From the NCBI RefSeq assembly GCF_037975245.1, contig NC_092569.1, positions 26,359,668-26,423,667 on the forward strand: a stretch of 64,000 bases of DNA, written 5' to 3'. Source of the stretch: Apostichopus japonicus. Its lineage: Eukaryota; Echinodermata; Holothuroidea; Aspidochirotida; Stichopodidae. Each line of letters opens with the position of its first letter. The stretch's first letter is position 1. Under the pieces are notes generated by a model, which saw only the letters and a program-made list of their open reading frames with translations, was not told the origin of the DNA and searched no databases. The translations under genes and the position numbers were made by a program. Shown here in pieces: positions 47,801 through 58,309 of this stretch.

Positions 47801-50800
47801 AAAGTGACGATGTGAGGGAGATTTTAATTTGGCCGCAAACTTCATCAGAATACTAAGAAAATTTCGCTCAAAAAACAGATGAACAAGCTGACATCCAAAT
47901 GTGTGGTAGATGACATCAACACTTTCACTTTAAAAACGATCGAACCTGATCAGTGTTCCACTACACAAAATGATTAATAGTACTCAGACTTTTAAACCAA
48001 CACATCAAAAGCATAGACTATGACCTTATATAATTGATAAACATGACTTTTCGCTCCCAAGTTTCATGAATGAGAAATCATTCTTCCAGAGTGTCCAGGA
48101 AGATCGCTCTTTTGAGTAGTGAATTTCACTCTTTGGCAAAGGGTGGCTTCAAACCAAAGTAGCTGTAAACAAGAGATATATTCTTTTCATTCGGACATGA
48201 AGTTTGAGGACTCCTCGGACACTCGAACAGTGGCATTTCCAAAATATCGATTGTTCCATTTGACAAGATATCATCATATAAAAAGTCCTGTCTGGGAGCA
48301 GTTGTCGCATTGTAAATCTGTGATGTCATTATAATGCCACTAGGATCTTAAATCTGTTACTTTCTCTTTGTTTTTCTTTCCATATTTCAAGGTCAATTGT
48401 TAACAGTGGCGACACTGAACCTGCAATACCATGACTACAGGTACAGGTCATGTTAAGAGGCTTTACAATACTTAAATCAATATTCCAGATCAAAATTTAA
48501 ATTTGATATGTTTTTTAATATATTTTTCAGTCTATTGATTTGAACTTGGATTGGATAGGGTTACTAGTTTGTCTAAAGGGGATGTGAAGTTTATAAAATA
48601 CCAGTACCTATATGGTAAATTCACATTATGGATGCATTCAATTGTGAAGCATGAAATTAGAGGTAAATTTAAAGGAAAACAAAACATTATTTATCAGTGT
48701 GCAACAATGACGTCACACCTCCTTGCTCCAAGTTCACTTTTGAAAGGTGGCAACTGTAACTGTCAATATCGCAAAAACGGTACATAGGAATTGAATGCAA
48801 ATTTCACCAGAATGCTTAAATTATGTTCCTCTTTAACTAAATTTATTTTTCATGACTTTGACACTATCTCTATCACTTATGACATACATATTTATCACGA
48901 TGATTGAGTTTGTGTCTACTTTTGTAAACTGTGCTGATTTTATGCATATTATTTGTCCTGTGAGATTGGACACTGAAACTTTCTATTTTGTAATGAAGTT
49001 TATATGCTTGAGTACTGTACAAAGGTACCGTAGCAATAAAAGAACCACGTACATTGTAGATTCCAAAATTGTGAAGTCCCTTTGTATATGAATGGTACGC
49101 GTTTTTATGACAAACTAGTCAGACAAATTTAATTGAGTTGTTCATACTTGCCAGTTAAATATAACACATGGTGAAAGAACACACTACATACAAACAGGTC
49201 AGTTTCTATGATGTTATGCATATACTGCAATATGGTGACATTTGTTTATTGAATTCAACATTAATTTGTGACATTGGCCACAAATTGCTGACATTCCCTG
49301 AGTCACAAAAAACCATTCTCTGCTCAGGGAAATGTGGACCTTTGAAAATGAGGGATGGGGCGGGGAGGGTGAGGGATGTGCACTCACCCATTACACTCTC
49401 TCTATATGGGCCTAACAAAGGTGATGTCCATTCAAAAATAGTAATCTGAGGTTTGAAAAGCAACTGGTTGATTTGTTAACCAAATTTAAACAGATGAAAT
49501 CAATATTACTAACATAAACTTAAACTGAAATATGGCAACATTTCTCTATTTCTTAGAGCCTGACTGTGCATAAATTTGATCAAAATTAACAATCTAAATA
49601 ATACTTTTTGGTACTTTTTTTTGTAACACTCACACATTCATGACAAGGTTTGTTTTGCAAAAGACCTGGCCCATTTGTAGATATCAAGCAAATGAAAAAT
49701 TCTAACAGCAAACATCCAGTTCTGAGTTCCAAAATATTCACCGACTCGCCAGGAGCACATGGTTTGACCTCAACAAGGAGCTATATACACAATGAACAAT
49801 TTTCTCTAAACCCAATGCAAGGGAAACTATTACAAGTCAAGGTTACTGGGGGAACATCGAGAGAGAGACATTATGGAATGGTGCTGGCATGGTAATTGAG
49901 TAGAACATGTAAACAGAGCAAATTACCTGTACATACTTGTTTTAAAGTTCAGTAATGAACCGAAAGGTCAATACATGTTCTACGTACCAATGCATGCATC
50001 CGATTAATGTATTGATAATCGACCAAAACTATAACAAAGACTGGACACCTTGCTTTAGCTTACATTTTTCATTCGCATGTAGTCAAGTAATTCCCCCCCC
50101 CCCCCCAAATTATCAAGTTCAAGGTATATAGCATTCGTACAGTGTATGACATTATTAATAGTCTTGGAGAAGACCAAACGCCAGGGATTTTATTTGAGAT
50201 TGATTTTGAAAAGGCTTTCGATAGTAGGCCTATTTCGATTAGGTTCATTAGAAATGTACTCCGCCTTTTTAAGTTCGGTCCTCCATAATCCAGTGGTTTG
50301 ATACTTTTTTATAGTGATATGTATTTCTCTGTTCTTGTAAATGGCTTTTCATTTCTATTGATCGTGGTTGCAGACAAGGAGACCCTTGGTCTCCATATCT
50401 CTTTATTTTAAGTGTAGAATGATTGAGCATTTTTATTAATAATGATAATTCTATCCAGGGTATTGATATTGGAGGAAGCTGTTATAAATTAGTTCAGTAT
50501 GCTGATGAATCAACCTTTTTCATGCACGGGATGAAATATCGTTTATTAATATTATGAAACAGCTCGATTATTTTGGTTCTTTGTCTGGGCTAAAAATAAA
50601 GCCTAGCAAGTCTCTTCTTGTTTGGTTGGGGAGTTTGAAAGGGTCTTTGTTTCCTTTCAATAAAAAATATAATATCTGTTGGAATAAAGGTGATGATTTT
50701 ACACTATTGGGGATTGTGTTTATAATACTAATCTAACAAGTATGATTAATAAGGACTATGATAATGCACTGACTAAAGTGTTTAAAGCTTTAAAGATGTG

Positions 50801-53800
50801 GGAGAAACGTAACCTTACAGTGCTGGGTCGCATTACCATTGTTAAATCTTTATTATTACCTTGTTTTAATTATTATATTATGACGCTCCCATTACCCAGT
50901 CCAGAGTATATTAAAAGAGTGCCTTCCATGTTTTCCCGTTTTGTGTGGAAAATAAACCAGACCGTATATTCGAAGACCATTAATACAAGGATACCCCGAT
51001 GGGGGATTGAAAATGGTAGATTTTTGTAAACATTGTATTGCTCTTAAGGTCTCTTCAGTTGGTCGTTTGTTGAAGAGCAAGAGCTCTAGTTTTGTCTGCT
51101 GTATTTTACGAAGGTACAATATAAGTATTCGCTCTTTCTTTGATAATGGGGATTTTTATGTGAAGTTAGTGAGTTCAAAAATCTGTAATCCTTTTTGAAA
51201 GAACCATTTTTTGAAACTACACATAATTTTATTCATGATGTTTTCTCTACTATTTATAATGATAATACTATGTTAACATTGCCAATTTGGAATAGCAGTT
51301 TATTTAAAGTTGGAAATAGCCCAGTATAATACAAGCGTTGGTATGACAAGGGTATACGTATTATTGGCGATTTGATTAGTAATGGTACTTTTTATACTTT
51401 GATAATTTTACTCAAGAGTTTAACATATCAACCAATGTTTTGGAGTATTATGGTATTATCAGTAAAAAGGATTGGTCTTTTTATTGTTTTGTCCCTTTTC
51501 GGTGTTCGAGTGACGTTAAACTTACATGGTTTCAATATAGACTGTTGCTAGGAATATTCCAACTAACAAGTATTTGCATTTCATAAAAGTTATCACTTCT
51601 GATAATTGTAATATTTGTCAAGAATATACTGAAACCATTGAACATTTATTTTATGAGATTTGGAATAATTTACAAAATTTTGCCTAATAATGCAGGTGTG
51701 AATATAATAGTTAGAGATATCTCCATAGTGTTATTTTGGTTCAAAGTTCGCTCATGAATTAAATTAAATTATAATATTAATCAAAAGTTACATCTTCAAT
51801 TGCAAATTACAAAAAAATTGATCAATACTTTCCCAAAAAACTCTCTGATATTGAAATGGACAAAGCTATAATCACTGTATACAACATATGAATGTTAGAT
51901 TAATAATTACATTGTAATCATGCTTTATTTATTGTTCCATCAACTTGTAAGAAACATTCATTGCTCATGCTCTCTTCATCCTTGTACAACATATAAGTAC
52001 CAGGTAATACAGGCTGCATATATACTGATGGATCAGGGATGCAGTCCTGAACATAGCTGTAGCGCTAATGTCAAGTAATACTATGTCAAGAAATACTAAT
52101 GTCAAGAAAAATGTGTGTGTTCGCGATCCCGCGAGCATGTCACAATTTATGTCTCTCAAAATTATACGATTTTTTTCAGCCATTTGATAGTTTTGATTGG
52201 AGATTTGCTAGTTACCAGATTGCACAAACGATTCATTTGATTTAATTTCTTGGTAAATTGAATTTGGAACACATTTTGAAAGGAAACTGTTTTATAGAAT
52301 TGGAGGCGGCTGCGTCTTTCGGCGTAAGTCAGACATTTACTATACAGATATAAGTTCTGCTAATGCTAGCCACCGTAGACATGTTAGTATGGAGCAACGG
52401 CAGAAAATCAACAACCTGAAGGAGAATAGCATAGAAATAATTGATTGCTCGTTTAACGCTATTGATGTGATAAATGCTATCTCAAGTGACGTCGGAAGGA
52501 AGAACATTATCGGATTTGTGAAAGAGTCCATGACACGAAAAATCCAACTAATCGAGAGTAACTTCCTCTGAATCTATGAGAAAATCTATGTTCAAAACTA
52601 TCCTCATCACCTTGAAAACCTCAAGGACTACTTATTAATTAACGGTTTAATATTCGCATCCGAAAATAGATATCTGAAAATGCGATTTCACAACAAGACA
52701 ATGATGACGTCATGTTAGGAACAAGTGCCAAGCCCAGGTATGTACCGGATGCGCGACGATCATACCGTTCCATATACACGCACATTTATACACTGTGAGA
52801 ACAACCACTATATTACGCTATATCGTAAGAAATTTCAAGTTTGTTTTACAACTGTTGTTAACTATCCGAGAGAAATGCCGGTCCGTTGTGTTGTTGGGGG
52901 CTGCATAAATATCATAACCCATGCAATTAGCCTTCATCCATGGCTGAAGGACGAAAAAAACACGGAGATTATGACCAAGTTAGTGCAAAACACCAGCGCC
53001 GATTTCACTGGGCCTAGCCAATATACAGCTCCGTATGTAGCGAACACTTCACGAAAGCATACTACGATCCCTCCTTTTTATATGAAATAAATCAAATGGG
53101 CTTTAACGGGTCGACATAAACGAGTCGTTCTTCTGTCAAGTATTCCACATTAAAATCTCCGAAGACCAGATTGGAGAACAGGAAACCTCCAATGTGGCAA
53201 GTGGCGAGCCTTGTACATGTATGAATACATAGCCAACACACTGTACATACGGGTTGTAAGCAAAGAACTATAAAGGGGGGTTGTAAGTCACCGTAACACA
53301 ACGCACAAAACGGCTTAGGGTATTCCGCGAATGCCAACAACACATGCACAAAATGGACTGGATTTTGTTTTTAAATGCTTCGTTAATAAATTCTTACCAC
53401 GTTGTATGTTCCTTGCAATAGTTCCGAACGGGTTTCTTCTTCGATATGTTGTGGAGCTTCAATTTCGGCTCGTTTAACAGGCTCGAACTGATACGGTTCT
53501 AACACCTCAGGTCCACCCGCAACGTTCGGTTCAATATTGGCCTGATCATCGTCTTCACTCTCTACTTCGAATATGAGAAAGGGCAGTCTAATTATAGCCC
53601 AATTTTACTGCCTGGTGAAGAACCACTATCAATTTGAACTTCGGTTGCTGCATTTGGTTCTAAATCTGACATTAAACGGGAAATTTCGATCTGATTTCAC
53701 GCCGACTTGTTATCGACTGTTTTGTGTATTTATGTACACTTGACGTACTGTAAGTATGATATGTGTTCGGAGGAATCAGCGAGTGCCGAATCGTGTTCAT

Positions 53801-56800
53801 AACATGACGTCACATGACGTCATGAGATTAGGAAAAATTTTCAGCCGAACAAACTTTTCAAGCCCGAAGAGGGTAAATTAAATCTTAATTTTCGAAGGGA
53901 AAAATCAATTTTTTAACTGGCAGAATGGTTGATATATGTTCTAGAGAGCATGCTTAGATGGATCCCAAAAAGACAGGACGTTGAAATTGTCGTGTCATGG
54001 CCACTTTAAAGTTTCTGGGCAATGGATTGTCACACTTAGAAACGTGAAGGATGCTGATCTGTTACAGGAGTCGGGCTTACAAATTGCGTCGTGATGGGTG
54101 TAACAAGACATATATTGACTGTAAGTTTATTCAACGTCCCTGTATTTTATTGATGATTCTGAACTAAACGACAATTTAACAGAACTTGGCTGCAAAATTC
54201 GATCTGAATGGACCCATAAATTCTACAATGATTTTCCCAACATTCAAAACGGGACACGATTTGTAACGGCTTGAATTACCAAGCAAGGTAAAAGGGTTAG
54301 TAGGGTTTGTAACAATTGCTTGGGAGAGGATCATCTTATGAGAAACTGTCCAAACTATAGATGTAAACAATGTGATGAGCAGGGACACTCAGAATCAAGA
54401 TTCCCCAACAATAGAATGCTTTAACTGTCATCGTTTTGGTCACAAAAGCTTCAACTGTACTGAATATGAAGAAGATGACGAGCAAGAGACCATGGAGGAT
54501 CAGCAAGACAAAGAGACAACAAGAGAATGCGATCAAGGGGAACAATGATGAAGTTCACAAACAATCTAACCTTAAAGGAGACACCAGAAAAGACAGTCAA
54601 GTGACAGATCAGGCCACTAGATCGAACTTAGACACAGGCGAAAGTGAAACTTCGATCGTCATGGACACAGGAAGCGAAGATTTACCAAAGCAAAGACATA
54701 GTGAAAATGTATGTATGTATGTATGTATATTAGATCCTCCTGCAAGCAGGAACTCGCGAAGAAGCCTAATTGGCTTATCAAAGCCGCAAGCTGACCGAAG
54801 TCAGTCTCTCACATTCATATTTAACGTCCATGATTATGAATTGTTAATTGTCAACAACTCTGTAACTGGACGACATACTTTAATCTGGGAGTGACTCGAA
54901 CCGGGGACCTTATGATTGAAAGGCACCGGTGTTAACCACTGAGCTAACACTCCGCTATCGAAGATAGCATCGAAGAAGTCAACAAAAGAAAACCACACAA
55001 CCAGCGATCGAGGAAACCTACAATTTCCGCCCCCTTGAAAGAGGCAAGGGCAGACAGGAACTGCTAATAAAGGAGGCCATAACAACTAACTGAAATTACT
55101 ATTGGACTAAATTCATTACAGTGAAAATGGCAATCAAACTTGACTTTCTACTATAGCCATTATGCTTTTTTAATACTAATTCCACGGAGGACATGAGCGA
55201 AAATAATGTATCTTGTAAGTACTATGGCATCAATTCTTTTAATAACTCACCACCCAATAAGTGTATATCAGGGAGGGCGTTGTGGTCAAGTGGTTAAGGC
55301 AGTGGACTTGTGATCTAAGGATTACAGGTTCGAGCCCTGGCCAGATCATTGCGTTGTGTCCTTGGGCAAGGCGCTTTATCTCCATTGCCTCTCTTCACCC
55401 AGGTGTATAAATGGGGACCTGCGAGGTAACTTGTAAATATAGTTGCGTGCGCCGGTTTGTGGCAGCACCCTATGGGAAGTCCCCCGGGGGACACGTGGTT
55501 GTGGTGCACTGTGGTGCCCCAGGAGAGATTGATTGAATTGTGCACACTTTGGTGTGTGGGTGTGACAAGTTACCAATGACCAGGGGTTAATAATCAGCGC
55601 ATTGAGACTTAAGTGTGAATTTGCGCTTTATAAGAACTGTGTATTATTATTATTATTATCATCATTACTACATCACAATAGTCGTAGTCTAAGAAAACCT
55701 TTTTTTCCGATATTGCTACTTTTATCTCTTTGTTAAATCAAGATTTTTTTCCATAATTGGCTTTACTGAAACCTGGTTTACAAATGATATATCTCCTCAT
55801 CTCGAGTCATACATATTCATGTTTCTTTGTTCTTATATTATATTACGCCCTCCCTTTATCAGTTGTTCACTTGCTCTTGCAATGTAAAATGCAGTTCAAT
55901 AAAATAAAATGGCTTTCAATAATGATTGAGTTCTCTCATATTTAGTTTCTTTACCCAAGTTTACATATATAATTTTTATGTTCTTTACTCCAGTATATAA
56001 CACTGGCGACAAAGATTTTCTTGGGTTCTATTTCTTAGCTGGTTCCAATGTATAGGACTACATTTGTTATAGTATTGATTCAACCAATGGGGAGTTCGTT
56101 AGCTATGAAGAGAGATATTAGCTTGACAAACAGTATAGTTCTTCTTGGCAAATAGTGTCAAAGACGATAACAATAATGGTTGCAGTATATTTTAGTCTTA
56201 TTTTTCTTTGCCTATGAAATGGCAGAAAGGAGCGTTGATGAATTCATAAGGGCAATTAGTAACGTTCTAGTGGTAAAAGTGGCGCAAAATGCGAAACAAA
56301 CACTGCATGCAGCGACCACAAAACAGGACAAACTGTTACCCGCGTTGTGGACTCGAAGGTAAGATCATGTAGTACCAAACCAGTGCAAGTTGAAGACTTT
56401 TATAGATGTTACAGTGTCTTATGGATCTCAGACAACAAAACTACCAAGGAGGTGTAAGAGCCACATTACAAAACAATCTTTACAAAGGAAGCACTTAGCC
56501 TAACTTATATGTTCATACACAGTGGCGGACACAGGACCTAAATCCTAATCTCAATATGCCACCGAATGCAGCATTTGACGCTTTTAAGGATTTTTTTAAG
56601 GAAGAGGTGGGGGGGGGGGGGAGTGGGGATAACCCAGACTCCTTCAATAGAGTCGATGTCAAAGACACCTGTGCTACCACCCCCCCCCCCGTTCATTGTA
56701 TTTTGGCTCTTGTGCCTCGGAGGAGGATGAAAAGACATGAAGTAAACAGGATCTGTTTTTCCAGAATCTTTGCTGTTAATATAAGTCTAGCCTAATATTA

Positions 56801-57634
56801 TGTGTAACGCAAAGAATATTGTCTATACCAAGGATGACAGTTTATCAGATGTTAAAATCAGATCTGTTTGCAATTTTTGATGCCGATTTGGGGACCTCTT
56901 GGATGAATCTATGGAGTGGAACGTACGGTTGAGAATTGTAATGGTTTTGCCAAAGCCTATAGGCAAAGCTATATTGAGTTGGACTGATCGAACAACATGA
57001 AATGTTTGATATCAATGCTCTTTGGGAGAATTTGAAAACTTCAGCTAATATTTCTCTTAAATTGGTAAGCCTCTACAAAACTTTTATCCGGTGTCCCGAC
57101 CCCCCCCCCCACCCCCACCCCAAAAAATCCTGCTCTGCCGAACTCTTCATTTTCCTATTGCTAATGAAATTTAAAAACAGCAACATTTGTCATTTTTTGG
57201 GCGCCTGATTGGCAGCGCTGGCTTATATTCCTACAATCCAGTTGGACTGGAAGTATAGCATATATAGTTCACCTTTGCTCTTATACGAATATTACGGGTA
57301 TGACCCTGGGGTCGTTGAAGGGAACTCTCATGTAGGGGGTTTGGAGGTCCGGAACCAGAAGAAGAAAAGATAAATGTGACATTATGCAGTTCTGAGGTAT
57401 ATACTTGTAGGCAATAAATTAGGTCTAAACTTATGTCGGCACGGTTGTTCTATTACAGAACACTATTTCTATTGTACATTCATGAATACTCACTCATATA
57501 TCATTTTTAAAAATTAGTAATGTAATGTAAAAATTAAGCCTACCTTGAGACCTCCCTCCAAGAAGCAGAACGACAGCAATCAGAAGATATATAAGAAAAG
57601 GTGATCGACACTGCTTTAATCCTCCTTTCTCCAT
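35582..57634 (-). CDS. Secreted fibrinogen-related domain protein, 8 coding exons, 359 aa predicted
   Basis: Eight exons join in phase: 57634-57544, 47772-47695, 46584-46498, 45581-45495, 44146-44073, 42717-42589, 39198-38934 and 35850-35582. They total 1,080 nt including a TAG stop. Order in the protein: hydrophobic signal peptide (residues about 1-30), a short Cys-containing segment, three Ser/Thr-rich linker exons, then a fibrinogen C-terminal domain of about 220 residues. Domain hallmarks seen are DGGGWT followed by VFQRR, FWLGND, the calcium-loop-like DRDND, GAWWYKSC, SNLNG and the terminal EMKIRP. Family knowledge: such proteins (ficolins, tachylectins, echinoderm fibrinogen-like proteins) are extracellular and often bind acetylated glycans in innate immunity; the ligand here is unknown. 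NWT, NLT and NYT are possible N-glycosylation sites. All introns are GT-AG. No collagen repeat is seen, so it is not a classical ficolin. Confidence 0.88.
36040..37740. repeat. 44-bp minisatellite in FReD intron 7, ~38 copies
   Basis: The unit contains TATGCTTGGTTTATGTGATG, TCTTAGCATATCACTGTCTG and TCAT. A longer variant with AATTTTATGAGCTGTCGGTA appears at 36100-36260 and 36650-36840, so there is higher-order structure. It lies wholly within intron 7 of the FReD gene. Confidence 0.95.
37741..38933. other. Rest of FReD intron 7, no exon seen
   Basis: AT-rich, with no recognisable exon or repeat family. Confidence 0.5.
38934..39198 (-). CDS. FReD gene exon 7: central fibrinogen domain
   Basis: A 265-nt exon, phase 0 in and phase 1 out, acceptor ATACAG and donor GCAG|GTTTGT. 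It encodes VFQRRVDGSVDFYHNW, then YKEGFGELDHEFWLGND, then YQLRIDM, ending in YKLSKLGTFSGTA. These match the conserved core of the fibrinogen-related domain in order and spacing. Confidence 0.9.
40040..40520 (-). repeat. 77-bp satellite derived from FReD exon 6 donor, block 1 (about 6 units)
   Basis: Each unit, read on the minus strand, has ATGACTGACGGAGGAGGATG then GACG, a GTAAGT or GTGAGT donor, then TCTAGTATGACATCC and a TATA-rich tail. Donor positions are near 40106, 40180, 40253, 40328, 40410 and 40487. Coding residues NMTDGGGWT are retained in several units. Confidence 0.93.
40528..42158. mobile_element. DNA transposon-like element in the satellite
   Basis: The ends are inverted (GGCGCGTATCCAGG and CCTGGATACGCCCC) with TATACAA on both sides (40521-40527 and 42159-42165). 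It contains a purine-rich tract (40565-40720) and a near-repeat around GGTCGCGCTCCGCTTAGATA (41558) and GGTGGCGCTCCGCTTAGATA (42089). The 200-codon minus-strand frame at 41456-42058 resembles nothing known. Confidence 0.75.
42163..42588 (-). repeat. 77-bp satellite derived from FReD exon 6 donor, block 2 (about 5 units)
   Basis: Same units as block 1, adjoining the real exon 6 donor at 42588. Donor-like sites lie near 42204, 42280, 42357, 42433 and 42510 (the last reads GTCAGT). The two blocks were one array, now split by the DNA element at 40528-42158. Confidence 0.93.
42589..42717 (-). CDS. FReD gene exon 6: start of fibrinogen C-terminal domain
   Basis: A 129-nt exon, phase 0-0, acceptor GTCAG and donor GGATGGACG|GTAAGT. 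It encodes NCLDWFNAG, YIIKPTNWN and FCNMTDGGGWT, the classic opening of a fibrinogen-related domain. Its last ~30 nt plus donor are repeated about eleven more times downstream in intron 6, as a 77-bp tandem array. The plus-strand exon at 1985-2558 is its paralogue. Confidence 0.88.
44073..44146 (-). CDS. FReD gene exon 5: linker ending in DCPRDPSIE
   Basis: A 74-nt exon, phase 1 in and phase 0 out, donor GAG|GTGAAA. The first half repeats the ETTPKQTT linker pattern of exons 3 and 4, so it is probably an older copy. The second half, GGDCPRDPSIE, leads into the fibrinogen domain and brings a Cys. The phase-0 end fits the ATG-starting phase-0 exon 6. Confidence 0.68.
44455..44590. repeat. Degenerate CCCTAA-rich tract
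   Basis: Repeats of CCCTAACCC, CCCTACTTCC and similar. It could be a decayed telomere-like tract or an unrelated simple repeat. Confidence 0.5.
44740..45270 (+). repeat. Diverged interspersed repeat, copy 2, with hairpin insertions
   Basis: Matches 14120-14610 in segment order. It carries two perfect hairpins (44924-44968 and 45172-45247) and a CCATGGAGCTA palindrome cluster (45104-45162) not present in copy 1. Confidence 0.55.
45495..45581 (-). CDS. FReD gene exon 4: Ser/Thr-rich linker (duplicate of exon 3)
   Basis: An 87-nt exon in phase 1-1, with the same acceptor and GTACAG donor as exon 3. The protein follows KPVDTTPMQTTSGDASG and has a few substitutions relative to exon 3. It lengthens the stalk between the signal peptide and the fibrinogen domain. 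Confidence 0.7.
46498..46584 (-). CDS. FReD gene exon 3: Ser/Thr-rich linker (duplicated exon)
   Basis: An 87-nt exon in phase 1-1 with acceptor GATAG and donor GGAAG|GTACAG. It encodes a 29-residue Ser/Thr-rich linker with the pattern KPVETTPKQTTSS, likely O-glycosylated and extended. It is nearly identical in length and sequence to exon 4, and flanking introns align too, so both come from one ~1 kb tandem duplication. Phase 1-1 symmetry means either copy can be skipped or repeated without breaking the frame. Confidence 0.7.
47695..47772 (-). CDS. FReD gene exon 2: short cysteine-containing segment
   Basis: A 78-nt exon in phase 1-1, with acceptor CTAAACAG and donor CAAG|GTAATG. It encodes about 26 residues including HFKCTNRQYG and an acidic end (SESNEEQ). 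The single Cys could make an inter-chain disulphide; that is inference. It does not resemble the Ser/Thr linker exons that follow. The exon rests on phase agreement and splice signals, not on recognised homology. Confidence 0.6.
47773..50114. other. FReD intron 1, right of exon 2, no gene seen
   Basis: AT-rich, with no recognisable exon. A C-run at 50093-50106. Confidence 0.5.
50115..51780 (+). pseudogene. LINE ORF2 remnant (L1/Tx1-like reverse transcriptase)
   Basis: Reading over several frames, RT landmarks appear in order: FEIDFEKAFDS (~50193-50225), a CRQGDPxSPYLF-like segment (~50370-50405), QYADESTFF (~50496-50520; the usual YADD is YADE), GLKIKPSKSLLVWLGSLKG and LTVLGRITIVKSLLLP. Many frameshifts and stops are present. 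It lies in the large first intron of the FReD gene. Confidence 0.82.
52874..53125 (+). pseudogene. THAP zinc-finger domain with one frameshift
   Basis: The frame from MPVRCVVGGCINI has the CxxxxC half of a THAP finger, then LHPWLKDEK. After a one-base shift near 53025 it continues VCSEHFTKAYYDPSF and ends at TAA. CxxH (CSEH) completes the C2CH zinc site. THAP domains bind DNA and occur in P-element-type transposases and host factors. The frameshift suggests a decayed copy; a sequencing error is possible. No transposase domain is found downstream. Confidence 0.6.
53402..53672 (-). pseudogene. Acidic N-terminal exon, possibly of a P2RX7-C-domain-like protein
   Basis: From an ATG near 53672 the frame reads MSDLEPNAATEVQIDSGSSP; after a one-base shift it continues EVESEDDDQANIEPN, then EVLEPYQFEPVKRAEIEAPQ and ends at donor GTG|GTAAGA. 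An acidic start followed by PYxFEP resembles the N-termini of many invertebrate proteins with a P2X7 C-terminal domain; that is recall by pattern. No later exon found. Confidence 0.3.
53800..53825. promoter_or_regulatory. Twin CRE-like sites
   Basis: ATGACGTCACATGACGTCAT holds two overlapping-orientation TGACGTCA palindromes ~130 nt upstream of the minus-strand acidic exon. A third TGACGTCA lies at ~52706, upstream of the plus-strand THAP fragment. Function is inferred only from the consensus. Confidence 0.35.
54000..54560 (+). pseudogene. LINE ORF1-like zinc-knuckle remnant
   Basis: A region reading CKIRSEWTHKFYNDFPNIQN leads into CNNCLGEDHLMRNC (CCHC), then CKQCDEQGHSE (partial knuckle), then CHRFGHKSFNC. 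Such knuckle arrays occur in ORF1 of L1/Tx1-type LINEs, fitting the ORF2 remnant at 50115-51780. Stops and shifts are present, and a SINE lies just downstream. Confidence 0.65.
54707..54955 (-). mobile_element. tRNA-derived SINE (family B)
   Basis: On the minus strand the head at ~54955-54890 has an A box (TTAGCTCAGTGGTTAACAC) and B box (CCCGGTTCGAGTCACTCC). The body runs leftwards to a short (TACA)n tail at 54707-54727. It is different in sequence from family A. Confidence 0.8.
55271..55662 (+). mobile_element. tRNA-derived SINE (family A), full length
   Basis: The head at 55271-55345 has A box TGGTCAAGTGGTTAAGG and B box GGTTCGAGCCC. The body includes CCTTGGGCAAGGCGCTTTAT and GTGCGCCGGTTTGTGG; the 3' end GCGCTTTATAAGAACTGTGT is followed by (ATT)n. 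It is the best copy in the window and nearly identical to the one in the FReD exon. Confidence 0.9.
55670..57540. other. Left part of FReD intron 1, no gene seen
   Basis: No exon recognised. 56540-56700 has a G-run, a C-run and CTCAATATGCCACCGAATGC, similar to CTCAATATGCCCCAGAAAGC at 60696, so a shared but unidentified repeat family. Confidence 0.45.
57544..57634 (-). CDS. FReD gene exon 1: start codon and signal peptide
   Basis: The ATG at 57634-57632 opens 30 codons plus one base. A short basic N-terminus is followed by a hydrophobic core (FLIYLLIAVVLLLGG), a typical secretory signal peptide. The donor is CAAG|GTAGGC, leaving phase 1, which matches the phase-1 acceptors of the next exons. 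A TA-rich stretch at about 57709-57728, 75-95 nt upstream, could serve as a TATA element, but simple TA repeats are common in this window. Intron 1 is about 9.8 kb and holds LINE, SINE and THAP fragments. Confidence 0.75.
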
Positions 57635-58239
57635 TTTGAACAAATCCAAAAGCGGAAAGGGAAAAACAATCTAAGTTTATCAAATGTGTATTTTCCTGTG
57701 GTAAATTGATATATATCATATATATATGTCTTGCCGTCTCTGTGGTACTATAATGAAGATTAATGACTTTGCCATGTACTTATTACCATCTTCATAGAGT
57801 GATGTCCAACAAAGACACACATATAGTGACTTTTCATTGGTCATTATGTGGCTGACGTATGTAATGTTTCATGCATATTCAAGATCAACGATTGTGATTA
57901 TACAATGTGGAAGTTATATACAAATTTCGTGTTCACATCATATCAAATATCAAGTGATAACTCTGGAAGCCGCTGAGTGTCGATTGGTAGACGATACCTT
58001 TACAATATGAATATTCAATGAAAATTGCTTACTCTCAATTGGCTGTTTGTCCCTCCAACACCCAGTTAGACTGTAACAGCTCGTTAGATGTCAAGGGTTA
58101 ATTATCTTCTTTCATATGATACGTCTTGAGAAAAATGTGTTGTTGCTATGCAAAGCAAAGTCACATATGTCCTACCCTTCGAGGTTTCTACACCCCCTAC
58201 CCCTATTCTCCGATTGATCAATTTTCCTATAAAATTCTT

Positions 58240-58305
58240 CCGACTGTTTTAGGTAGGGGGCATAGAAAAGGGAACAGTGCTCCACTTGATCTTAGCCAAA
58301 AGGTA
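58240..58305 (-). pseudogene. U2 snRNA-like fragment
   Basis: On the minus strand CCTTTTGGCTAAGATCAAGT (from 58303) matches the 5' region of U2 snRNA exactly, and AG-A-CTGTTC continues the similarity for ~20 nt with changes. The start of U2 (ATCGCTTCTCGG) and everything beyond the first ~50 nt do not match. A snRNA pseudogene or a U2-headed repeat are both possible. Confidence 0.6.
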
Positions 58306-58309
58306 TGAT

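Noticed and set aside
54436-54894. 152-codon plus-strand frame
   Set aside because: It runs from the degraded LINE ORF1 region into the SINE; the two parts are unrelated.
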